Positions 26,301 to 32,776 of a stretch of 64,000 bases of DNA are shown here, one piece after another. Origin of the DNA: Thermoplasmata archaeon (GTDB lineage Archaea > Thermoplasmatota > Thermoplasmata > Lutacidiplasmatales > UBA184); NCBI GenBank assembly GCA_022750055.1, contig JAKIWL010000002.1:405042-469041 (forward strand), given 5' to 3'. Numbering within the stretch: the first letter of the stretch is position 1; every line of letters begins with the position of its first letter. The position numbers and the translations under genes were made by a program. A model generated the notes under the pieces. The model saw only the letters and a list, made by a program, of their open reading frames with translations, did no database searches and was not told where the DNA came from.

Positions 26301-26334
26301 GAAGGGCGAATACGAACCGAACGGTCCGGCGTAG
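23311..26334 (+). CDS. Giant surface protein: beta-propeller plus seven ETGLP repeats
   Basis: A 1007-residue secreted, membrane-anchored protein. The signal peptide is basic then hydrophobic (TWLGLTVALLAAF). Residues about 85-410 hold eight YVTN-type propeller repeats (pattern VGSAPxxxxYDxxxGxVYVPNxGxNNVSV). Residues about 415-940 hold seven repeats of about 70 residues beginning FxETGLPxGTxW and containing EPNGTYxYxVxPxxGY. Many N-x-S/T sites suggest N-glycosylation. One C-terminal helix (WGVIGAVAIAVFVALAWVL) ends in a basic/acidic cytoplasmic tail. Such proteins are common at the surface of Thermoplasmata and are thought to mediate adhesion or binding; no enzyme motif is visible. The ATG at 23311 is preferred to a TTG at 23296. 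Confidence 0.85.
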   Translation: MRIRRGTRSWTWLGLTVALLAAFPGTHFPRGGVAGNPWTHGDYGPGYPGSGVVPRSSVFNGAPSQRPASIVPALSPSAPSGADLLATVGTGDNPTTPCYDSSDGDVYVPDYGAVLRGGNNVSIISTSTNSLVASRSVGDDPIFAVYDPSDQDVYVLNFGISHNLTVLHGTSIIAWLGVGSAPIGAVYDPANGYLYVSNFLSDNVSVVNGTSVIASVNVGNHPSTPAYDAADGDVYVPDRGSNAVSIIKGTSVVGTVTVGSQPNAPVYDSGDGHVYVPNTGGNNVSVLAGTILVTNVTVGSAPYSATYDSRNGFVYVPNTGSDNVSVISNGVNVSTVTGGSAPRQSYYDSSTGAMYVTNLASNNVTMINGTTIVASIDVSTSPYAGVFDPNNSETYITDYNGNNVSVLGTNSGPYQVIFNETGLPSGTAWGARIGATTFFESGPSITFSEPNATYNYSIRPIAGYTVNGTGKVTVSGQDVVVNVTFRKLYEIPFQETGLPLGMGWNVSIGSEWNNTTTPVIGLFEPNGTYTYDIFPIPGYATTWSGQVQVSGAHATVPVVFSRVNYTITFDETGLPGGTPWAVTLAGGTMSAARSAISFVEPNGTYRYTVNPVPGYSGNGTGNVTLRGSGQTVAVRFVATYVVRFLESGLPAGTSWSVRVGNSTNGSTTSAIDLREPNGTYNYTVNPVAGFVANGTGPLSVLGAGLTVRVAFRAVYAVTFLESGLSKGTPWAVLLGSANNASSTPTIGFLEANGSFPYTIEPVTGYLGNGTGQVAVSGAGRTVSVTFVAEFRVTFQESGLPTGTQWSASIGTASNRSSSSVIDLFANDGTHAYRIGSLPGFRAQWTGTVSVNGAAVTVPVPFVVTVYPVSFAETGLVDSTSWSVTLNSSMRSSTGPSITFEEPNGTYPYSVAPESGYLGEAQGSLRVAGVPPATVEVAFQPMHGPATGFAAISGPEWGVIGAVAIAVFVALAWVLRRRTPPSPSEEEGPSLESVAPLEKGEYEPNGPA
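23569..24535 (+). repeat. Eight YVTN-type beta-propeller repeats
   Basis: Eight in-frame units of about 39 residues, each ending with N-N/D-V-S-V-[IL] and containing YDxxxGxVYVPN. Eight units would close one propeller. DNA identity between neighbours is moderate, so the array is old enough to have drifted. Confidence 0.8.
24547..26130 (+). repeat. Seven ETGLP-type surface repeats
   Basis: Seven units of about 70 residues open with ETGLPSGTAW, ETGLPLGMGW, ETGLPGGTPW, ESGLPAGTSW, ESGLSKGTPW, ESGLPTGTQW and ETGLVDSTSW. Each has an S/T-rich strand, EPNGTYxY, a PxxGY turn and a closing VxVxF strand. Confidence 0.8.
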
Positions 26335-26471
26335 TGAGGCAGCGGGCCTTCCGCCGGGAAGACGGGATCCGGGCGCGAGCTGTCCTCATCCACCGGGTCC
26401 GCCCAGGGTCCCTTCATGGTTCGGGAGGAGACGTTCGATCGTCTAGGATAACAAAGCTCGGTTAGAAAGGA

Positions 26472-26495
26472 CCACATATGTAGATACATATGTGG
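26472..26495. promoter_or_regulatory. Orphan inverted repeat resembling the vapBC operator
   Basis: Arms CCACATATG and CATATGTGG are perfectly complementary around six bases (TAGATA). Read on the - strand it is preceded by CCCTTACT, and the whole resembles the vapB promoter at 27701-27729 (CCCTTAAAG then CCACATATG). On the - strand the frame after it stops within about ten codons; on the + strand an ATG lies 20 bases beyond. Confidence 0.55.
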
Positions 26496-26514
26496 AGTAA
26501 GGGCCTCCGTCGTC

Positions 26515-26805
26515 ATGGGCCGTCCACTCCCGGGTCGACATGGATCGTTGCGATCCGACCCGCTTCTTGCGCCCAGGATAGGGGATCCCGCGGCTCGGGC
26601 GATGCCAGACCCCGTCCATCTGGATAGCACGACCTTCGACCCTCTGATGGCATCCGACGAGGAGCAGCGCAGGCCCAGCGTCAGCGTTGAGCTCGCCGCT
26701 CAGATCGAGAGAGTCTCGACCTCCTGCCCATTTACAATGGGGATGGCGAGCGTCTCTACGATCGGCCGAAGATCCTTGCGGGACTCCCTTTTCGACCCAG
26801 TCTAG
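26515..26805 (+). CDS. Possible small protein of 96 residues
   Basis: An ATG lies 20 bases after the inverted repeat at 26472, with the ATACATATG core at leaderless TATA spacing. The product has no recognisable domain; the segment HLDSTTFDPLMASDEEQRR and the following SVSVELAAQIERVS look more protein-like than the Arg/Pro-rich start, and an internal ATG at 26602 would give 67 residues. No homologue comes to mind. Coding status is doubtful. Confidence 0.28.
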   Translation: MGRPLPGRHGSLRSDPLLAPRIGDPAARAMPDPVHLDSTTFDPLMASDEEQRRPSVSVELAAQIERVSTSCPFTMGMASVSTIGRRSLRDSLFDPV

Positions 26806-26824
26806 GGGTCCCTCGACGTGAGGA

Positions 26825-26844
26825 CGTATAATTCGAGTTATACG
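26825..26844. promoter_or_regulatory. Inverted repeat in the AT-rich island
   Basis: CGTATAA and TTATACG are perfect complements around TTCGAG. Size and spacing resemble the other two operators nearby, but the arm sequence differs. No gene starts at a fitting distance on either strand, so its role is unknown. Confidence 0.35.
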
Positions 26845-27068
26845 ACGGATTTCGGGGTTCTTCTTGCTAGCAGAATCCAAACCTTAGGCTGGTAAGTAAC
26901 GAATCTATGCTAACTAACTCATGCAATATGGAAACGCCGCGCCCTGATCGGGAGGCCCGTCCGGGAAAGGGTTGGGAGACAAGCCCAAGGGCAATTCACC
27001 CGCCCGGGAACCGACCGTCAGCGATACGAAGACAATTGCATAACTCAGTAATGCAAACTGCGTAATAT

Positions 27069-27482
27069 CTACGCCTTAGACTTCGCAGGAGCGAGAACGG
27101 TTACCTTCAGGTCCGATGAGTCGGGGAAACACGCCTCTCGGACCGTCGCCCACTCGTTGCATCCCCCCGCCTGGAGGGCGCCGAGGATCAGCCAGGAGGC
27201 TGACGAGGCACCGGCTAGAGTGGCCCGAGCCGCCTGCTGAGCGGCAAGCCTCGCCGAGCGCTCCTCGATCGGGAGCACCGTTAGTTTCCTTCGCAGCCGC
27301 TCGATCGCGGCGAGCCGCCGCTCTCGGCCGGGTGCCCGGCCCGTCCGAGCGATCGTCTCGAGCTCGAAGAGGTTCACCGACGTGGTGCAGAGCTCCTCTC
27401 CTTCCCACTTTCGCAGCAGGGCGGTCACTCGCGGGTCCCCTCGAAGAAGTCCGAGCAGGACCGGTGTGTCCAGCCCCTTCAC
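27069..27482 (-). CDS. vapC: VapC-type PIN-domain toxin, possibly degenerate
   Basis: A 137-residue PIN-domain protein; VapC toxins are Mg2+-dependent RNases that cut tRNA, rRNA or mRNA. The N-terminal acidic residue is present in KGLDTPVLLGLL, and the middle one in NLFELETIART. The third conserved Asp, expected in a DALIAA-type helix, appears replaced by serine in SSASWLILGALQAGG, and the usual T-x-N-x-x-x-F ending is also absent. Activity may therefore be reduced or lost. The GTG at 27482 overlaps the antitoxin stop (GTGA), which fixes the start and the operon. Confidence 0.78.
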   Translation of the reverse strand: MKGLDTPVLLGLLRGDPRVTALLRKWEGEELCTTSVNLFELETIARTGRAPGRERRLAAIERLRRKLTVLPIEERSARLAAQQAARATLAGASSASWLILGALQAGGCNEWATVREACFPDSSDLKVTVLAPAKSKA

Positions 27483-27700
27483 GGCTTCCCCTTCCGGACC
27501 CCGTCGATGCCTCGGAGGCGCCTCCATCGGGCCCTATCGGACCCCTTTGTACCGCCTGGCCACGCCCCCGAGAGGTCCCGCAACGGACCTCGCTGATTGA
27601 GGAGGCGGAGGAGGACTTTGGTAAAGCTTTCCTGAGGGCGACATTCCTTTCGAAGGGCATCGTACACGTCCTTACGAACGGCGATGTTTCTCGAAGGCAT
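27479..27700 (-). CDS. vapB: VapB-type antitoxin (DUF217-like)
   Basis: A 73-residue antitoxin. The N-terminus (MPSRNIAVRKDVYDALRKE, then ESFTKVLLRLLNQ) matches the archaeal antitoxin family whose members start K-T-I-x-I-x-x-D-V-Y-x-x-L and continue E-S-F-S-x-V-I. The basic C-terminal half would bind and block the toxin. The ATG at 27700 directly abuts the inverted-repeat operator, with a CTTAAAG TATA about 26 bases upstream, so the transcript should be leaderless and autorepressed. Confidence 0.85.
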   Translation of the reverse strand: MPSRNIAVRKDVYDALRKECRPQESFTKVLLRLLNQRGPLRDLSGAWPGGTKGSDRARWRRLRGIDGVRKGKP

Positions 27701-27729
27701 ACATATGCCTATGCATATGTGGCTTTAAG
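27701..27729 (-). promoter_or_regulatory. vapBC promoter with inverted-repeat operator
   Basis: Arms ACATATGC and GCATATGT are perfect complements around CTAT (27701-27720), placed between the TATA (CTTAAAG, about 27723-27729) and the vapB start. Antitoxin bound here would cover the transcription start, the classic autoregulation of TA operons. Confidence 0.7.
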
Positions 27730-27860
27730 GGAAGCGCTCGGCTGGAATCCGATCCGAACCGGGTCGAGCGACCCACCGGCCGGGCGAGCACGACCGTCGG
27801 AGGAGGTGCGACCGCGCTCGGGAGGCACAGGCCATAAGGGCCCCGGTCGGTCCGATTCCG

Positions 27861-29276
27861 ATGGTCACCCGCTCCCGCGTCCTGGTGCTGGGTCTGGATT
27901 CCCTCTCCCCGAGCATCCTAACAAGCCGCTTCCGGTCCCACCTCCCTAGGATCACTCGGCAGGTCGAACGGGGCGCGCTCGGGACCCTGAAATCGTGCGA
28001 TCCACCGATCACGATCCCCGCATGGGCGGTCATGTTCACCGGGATGGACGCCGGATCGCTCGGCCTGTACGGGTTCCGGAACCGCCGGTCGGGAACGTAT
28101 TTCGAGAACGTCACGCCTACGCCCGCTGGCCTCCCGTATCCGGCGGTGTGGGACGTCGCCTCCCGAGTCGGGCGGCGGGTGTGCGTCGTCGGGGTACCCC
28201 CCGGGTATCCCCCTCCGGCGGTCAACGGGGTCTATGTCTCCTGCCTACTCACTCCACCGGGCGCGCGCGACTTCGTATCGCCCGTCTCGCTCGTCGACGA
28301 AGTGGAACAGGTGACCGGAGGCTACCAGTTCGACGTTCTGTTCCGGACCGAGGAGCGAGCCGCGGTCGCTCGAGAGCTGATGGAGATGACCCGGAAGCGA
28401 TGGACCCTGGCCCGCCACCTTTGGAAGAAGGAGCCCTGGGACCTCTTCATCGTGCACGAGATCGGGACCGACCGGCTCCATCATGCTTTCTGGAAGTACT
28501 TCGACCCTGCCCACCCTCGACACGACCCGAACCCCCAGTTTGCGAACGTGGGCGACCTTTACTACGACCTCCTCGACCAGGAGGTCGGAGCGCTCCTCGA
28601 CCTAGTCGGCGATGACGTCACCGTCCTCATCGTCTCGGACCACGGGACCCAAGCGATGGAAGGGTGTTTTTGCATCAACGAATGGCTTCGCTCCAAAGGC
28701 TGGCTCACCCTGAAAGAGCCGTGTCCCGCGGGGACCCCGCTCGAGCGGGCGAACGTGGATTGGAGCCGTACGAAAGCCTGGGGCGCAGGAGGATACTACG
28801 CCCGCATCCACTTGAATCTGCGCGGGCGCGAGCCCGAGGGCATCGTCGACCCCTCGGAGGCCCCGGAGGTTCTCGACCGGCTTGCGGCCGAACTCGAGGA
28901 CGTTCGGGGGCCGAACGGCCACCTGCTCGGGGTGGAGTTGGCGCGGCCCTCCGAGATCTACGACGAGGTGCGCGGTCTACCCCCAGACTTGATCGTCTAC
29001 TTCGCAGACCTGAAGTGGCGCTCGGCCGGAACGTTGGGACATTCGAGCCTGTTTCTCGATGAGAACGACACCGGTCCGGACGACGCGGTCCATTCATGGG
29101 ATGGGATCCTCGCCGCCGCCGGCCCGAATCTCAAGGCGAAGGGGGCGATATCCACCTCCCGGATCCGCGACGTGGGTCCGACCATCCTTCGCCTGATGGG
29201 GATCCCTCCCCCCCTCACGATGCGGGGACAGGTCATCTCCGGGCTGCTCGGGCGCCACCATCACGAAGAACGCTGA
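27861..29276 (+). CDS. Type I phosphodiesterase / nucleotide pyrophosphatase superfamily protein
   Basis: A 471-residue alkaline-phosphatase-superfamily enzyme. Metal and nucleophile regions: VLVLGLDSLSPSIL (metal Asp), PITIPAWAVMFTGMDAGSLG (catalytic Thr/Ser), HEIGTDRLHHAFW and VLIVSDHGTQ (Asp-His metal pair), ending with WDGILAAAGP near a late histidine. Related archaeal proteins are annotated as phosphodiesterases with unknown substrate. No signal peptide is visible, so it is probably cytoplasmic. A CATAAGGG element 22-30 bases upstream fits a leaderless start at 27861. Confidence 0.88.
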   Translation: MVTRSRVLVLGLDSLSPSILTSRFRSHLPRITRQVERGALGTLKSCDPPITIPAWAVMFTGMDAGSLGLYGFRNRRSGTYFENVTPTPAGLPYPAVWDVASRVGRRVCVVGVPPGYPPPAVNGVYVSCLLTPPGARDFVSPVSLVDEVEQVTGGYQFDVLFRTEERAAVARELMEMTRKRWTLARHLWKKEPWDLFIVHEIGTDRLHHAFWKYFDPAHPRHDPNPQFANVGDLYYDLLDQEVGALLDLVGDDVTVLIVSDHGTQAMEGCFCINEWLRSKGWLTLKEPCPAGTPLERANVDWSRTKAWGAGGYYARIHLNLRGREPEGIVDPSEAPEVLDRLAAELEDVRGPNGHLLGVELARPSEIYDEVRGLPPDLIVYFADLKWRSAGTLGHSSLFLDENDTGPDDAVHSWDGILAAAGPNLKAKGAISTSRIRDVGPTILRLMGIPPPLTMRGQVISGLLGRHHHEER

Positions 29277-29406
29277 GGGGAACCCCGCGTCCCTTCGGCC
29301 CCTCCCGCAGGAGCGGTTGAGGCGCCCTCCGCGCTCACGCGCTGCGATAGGCGGATGGCGACGGGGCTCACTCTGGCTTGTGTTTTCAACTCCGATCCAG
29401 TCGAGG

Positions 29407-29907
29407 TCAGGAAGGGGTTCGGCGCGTCGCTTCGGGCCGGTCGACCTCGTCGACCGTGGCCTCGTGCCCCACAGGGAATTTCACCGAGCTCGCGATGAAG
29501 CACCGTCGGTGCGCCTCCACGTGCAGCGACCGCGCCTGGTCCGGGTCCCCACCGGATATCGTCACGTGGGGGTGGAGGGTCACCTTCCTGAATTCGCCGC
29601 CCCCATCGGGCCGGGTCTCCATGACCCCGTCGGCCTCATCCCGATACGACACGACCCGGACCCCGGCCACCGCGCACAGGTGTAGGTAGGCAAGCATGTG
29701 ACAGGACGAAAGGGCGGCGACCAGAAGTTCCTCGGGATTGTATCGCGTCGCATCGCCTCGAAACGACGGGTCGGCGGATCCGAGGAGCACCGGCTTGGAC
29801 CCGGCGCGAACCGTATGATCCCGACCATAGGAGGAGTAGGTTTCCGTCCCTCGGCCGAGATTTCCAGTCCACTCGACCTGGACCCGGTACGCATGGCTCC
29901 GCTCCAT
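29407..29907 (-). CDS. OsmC/Ohr-family protein
   Basis: A 166-residue peroxide-resistance-type protein. OsmC and Ohr reduce organic hydroperoxides with two cysteines; here they are in LSSCHMLAYLHLCA and HRRCFIASSVKFPV. The Glu that activates the first cysteine fits YNPEELLVAALSSC. The family is bacterial and archaeal, and lipoylated proteins can act as its reductant in bacteria, which is relevant given the lipoyl system in this window, although no link is shown. The gene lies between two unrelated genes. Confidence 0.87.
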   Translation of the reverse strand: MERSHAYRVQVEWTGNLGRGTETYSSYGRDHTVRAGSKPVLLGSADPSFRGDATRYNPEELLVAALSSCHMLAYLHLCAVAGVRVVSYRDEADGVMETRPDGGGEFRKVTLHPHVTISGGDPDQARSLHVEAHRRCFIASSVKFPVGHEATVDEVDRPEATRRTPS

Positions 29908-30021
29908 CGAAGGACCCTTCGACCGGAGGCATCGCTCTCTTCATACAGATTGCCAGGACGCGGTGCCGGTGATCCGGATTGGGCTCGACAGAAGGGGCGC
30001 TCCGCGCCGGGGGAAGGGCGC

Positions 30022-32448
30022 TCAATCGAGCGGGGGCCGAGACGTAAGTTTCGGAGGATCTACGAGCACGGCATAGTCCCGGCCCTCCCAGGTCCCACGG
30101 CTCGGCCAGTAGAAGGTGAACACCAGCCCCCGCCCGGGGCGTTCGACCGTCGAGAGCTCCACGAAGTGGATCCCCAGCCCCGTTTCCGTTGACGGGGTAT
30201 CCTGAGGCGTATTCCACTCGTCGTCCGACCAGTGGAGACGGAACGGTTCCGGCGCCTGGATCCTAAGGACCGGGCCGCTCGGAACATGGGCGGGCCGGTA
30301 GTGCGGTTTCCAGACCTCGACGTTCGGCTTCGGATGGTTTCCGTGGATGTAGCGTTCCTGGACCTCGGCGAGGCAGGAGAAGACCCGACCGTCCGAGATC
30401 GACCGCAATAGCTCGAGGTATTCGGCGTGGGCCCAGACCAGCGGCATCGCCGCCGTGGTGGGACGGCCAAGATGGAGGTGGAGGTCCGGCCGATCCTCCT
30501 GGTCCCACACCTGTTCGGGGAGGAGCCCGGTACGCGAGGCGAACCGTTCGAGGGCATGCAACAGGTGGCCCGGGTCGCGCCCTCTCGCCAGTTCGAAGTG
30601 CCCGCGTTCTCCCGTCAAGAGCGGCCAGGCCCGTCCCACCCCGTCGGTCAGGAAGGGACCTCCGTCGTCCCGTTGGCCGTATCCGTCGTGGTTGTAGCGG
30701 TGCCAGCACGGGCCGAGCGGGGTCTCGACCTTGAGGACCCGGTCGATGACCTTCACGGATCGGGCGATGGTCGGATCGTGAGGGGATCGGACCCCATGGC
30801 GAACCAGCTCGAGAAACCCGGCGTCGACGACCTCCTGGACGGGAAAGTCGTTCGGGGCGTCGGCGGGAAGGTTGGCGATGCGGACCGACCCGTCGTTGGC
30901 CGGGCCCTCGACGAACGATTCCATCGGATCCGCGGGTCGGATGCGGACGTAATGCCTTGCGATCTCGGGGACGAGCGTCCCTCGGGTGGTCACGGTCCAC
31001 CGCTCGATGTGGTCGTTGAGCCAGTCCGCATACTCCTCGATGAAGCGGGCCAGATTCTCATCGTGACGGTCGCGGGCGAAGGTGGCCACGACGATCAGGG
31101 CCGCCACGTTCGACGCGAGGGTCGACGGCGAGTACCCGGCGAGCTCCTCCCATCGTTCCTGTTGGGTAGCCGGACCATAGTCGATGAGGAACCGTGCCGC
31201 GTTGCGAACCATCGGCCACGGGTCGAACTCACCGAGGGCCCCTTCACGGCGAAGCAGCCCGGCTAGGAGCACGGGGAACGCGACCTCGTCCAGTTGGATC
31301 GCCCCGTAGAACGCCTCACCGTTGAGCCAGGAGTTCTGGGGGAAGCTTCCGTCCTCCCGCTGGCTTCCCGCGAGGTAGATGAGGCTGCGGAGCGCCGCCT
31401 CTCGATTTCCGGCGGCCAGGAGCCCGATCGCGGAGTGGACGAGGTCGCGAGTCCATATCAGGTGGTATCCTCCCCGGTCATCGTCCCCGTGGGCCTGCCC
31501 CCAGGGGATCGACAGGGAGGCGATGCGCGCCCCCGGGTAGGTCTTGTCCTCGTGGGCGAGGATGAGGCTGTGGGAGCTGTGGAATAGATTTCCCTTGTCT
31601 CCCGCGTGCTGGCCTAACGGGAGAAGGTCCCGGCAGACGCGCTTCCAGCCGTCGCGGAATCGTTTCTGATGCTCCTCAAAGGGGGTGGACAACGACTGCA
31701 TCAAGGTCGTGATCGCGCTCGAGATGTCCCGGCCGAACGCGAGCCCTACGGTGAACTCGTCCCCGACCGTGGCGTCCAGCTCGCCCGTGAGAGCGATGTT
31801 CCCGTCGGTCGCGCGGTCGAACTCGTAGTCCATGAGGTAGTTCTCAGCGAGGTCGGTCCACCCATCGGACCGACCCACAAACCCGACGCTCGACCGGCGG
31901 AACGGGCAACTGGCTCCGAGGGCGAGCCAGTAACGATTCCGGTGGGCCACGAGGAACTCCCGACCCGCTTGTTGGACGACGTACCCATCATTGCCCCATC
32001 CCGCGACCCCCAAGTGGGGTGCAAGCAAGGCGTAGACCGACATCTCCGTCGGGGTCCCGAGCCCCGGATGGATCCGGGTCCGCTGGAGGACCGCCGGGAG
32101 CGTCGGATCTGTGATGATCTCCTTCTCGAGCCGGTATCGGTCCGAGGGAGCCTGGGAGTTCACTCGGTAGCCGAGGGAGTGCTCGGTCAGCCGATGGACC
32201 GTCGCCTTCAGGTGGCGCTTCTCCTCGTGGAAGAACGACTTCCCGTCACTCACGAGGAACTGCAGGTCGCGGATCTGCGGTTGGTCGATGAACGGGGTGT
32301 AGACCTCCGTGATCACGCCGCGCCAGATCGTGAACCAAATCTTGCTCGACGGGTACGGGCTCGTCCCCACCCCTTCCTTGTTGGCCTGCGTCCACCGAGG
32401 CTCCATCCCCGGCGCCCCGAATGCCTCCCGGTCTCCTCGGAAGCGCAC
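30022..32448 (-). CDS. GH15 glucan alpha-glucosidase (glucoamylase-type, long form)
   Basis: An 808-residue glycoside hydrolase family 15 protein. The N-terminal beta-sandwich starts at AFGAPGMEPRWT and VGTSPYPSSKIWFTIWRGVITEVYTP, as in bacterial glucoamylases and glucodextranases. The (alpha/alpha)6 catalytic barrel has GGYHLIWTRDLVHS and the second catalytic acid in TGLLPEQVWDQ. A C-terminal domain of about 120 residues follows. It releases glucose from non-reducing ends of alpha-glucans. The GTG at 32448 is chosen because homology starts right after it. It is last in a same-strand set GT4-GH57-GH15-GH15. No signal peptide is seen, which argues for intracellular glucan. Confidence 0.9.
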   Translation of the reverse strand: MRFRGDREAFGAPGMEPRWTQANKEGVGTSPYPSSKIWFTIWRGVITEVYTPFIDQPQIRDLQFLVSDGKSFFHEEKRHLKATVHRLTEHSLGYRVNSQAPSDRYRLEKEIITDPTLPAVLQRTRIHPGLGTPTEMSVYALLAPHLGVAGWGNDGYVVQQAGREFLVAHRNRYWLALGASCPFRRSSVGFVGRSDGWTDLAENYLMDYEFDRATDGNIALTGELDATVGDEFTVGLAFGRDISSAITTLMQSLSTPFEEHQKRFRDGWKRVCRDLLPLGQHAGDKGNLFHSSHSLILAHEDKTYPGARIASLSIPWGQAHGDDDRGGYHLIWTRDLVHSAIGLLAAGNREAALRSLIYLAGSQREDGSFPQNSWLNGEAFYGAIQLDEVAFPVLLAGLLRREGALGEFDPWPMVRNAARFLIDYGPATQQERWEELAGYSPSTLASNVAALIVVATFARDRHDENLARFIEEYADWLNDHIERWTVTTRGTLVPEIARHYVRIRPADPMESFVEGPANDGSVRIANLPADAPNDFPVQEVVDAGFLELVRHGVRSPHDPTIARSVKVIDRVLKVETPLGPCWHRYNHDGYGQRDDGGPFLTDGVGRAWPLLTGERGHFELARGRDPGHLLHALERFASRTGLLPEQVWDQEDRPDLHLHLGRPTTAAMPLVWAHAEYLELLRSISDGRVFSCLAEVQERYIHGNHPKPNVEVWKPHYRPAHVPSGPVLRIQAPEPFRLHWSDDEWNTPQDTPSTETGLGIHFVELSTVERPGRGLVFTFYWPSRGTWEGRDYAVLVDPPKLTSRPPLD

Positions 32449-32776
32449 GGGGTTATCCTGGTGGGCCCGAACGGGAGAAGGTGGCCCCGGCAACCTTCCC
32501 GCTCGGGCTTCCGGGCGGGGCCTGGACCGAGGAACGATCGGCCGTCCGACGGCCCGCGACGTGGCGCGACGACGGGGGCCGCTCGAAATGGCGAGGGAGG
32601 ATTCCCCCGCTGTGGGTCCCTGACGAGGGCCTCTCGACCCCGCGACCCGGTCGCGGCGGCATGAGGGGGTTCGGGGTCCCGGCCATCCTTCGGTAAGCCG
32701 GGCGTTCGGGGGGCATCTGCCCAGTCCACGACGCTGCCCACTTAAGGTGGTTTCAGAGGACTCGGGGGGTCACCGT
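32449..32776 (-). other. Spacer between the two GH15 genes, with a doubtful 87-codon frame
   Basis: A CCTTAAGTGG element on the - strand (about 32735-32748) lies roughly 27 bases upstream of an ATG at 32716. That ATG opens an 87-codon frame ending at 32453, four bases before the GH15 GTG. The product is Pro/Arg/Ser-rich and resembles no family, so it may be only a leader. Nothing else is visible here. Confidence 0.3.

Larger units (their letters stand above)
26335..27068. other. AT-rich low-coding island next to vapBC
   Basis: About 730 bases hold no confident gene. The stretch contains a vapBC-like inverted repeat (26472-26495), a weak 96-codon frame (26515), a second inverted repeat (26825-26844), and an AT-rich segment (26820-27070) with a third, shorter one (TTGCAT and ATGCAA around nine bases at 27036-27056). 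Base composition differs from the flanking genes. It is best read as the remains of mobile or toxin-antitoxin DNA. Confidence 0.5.
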
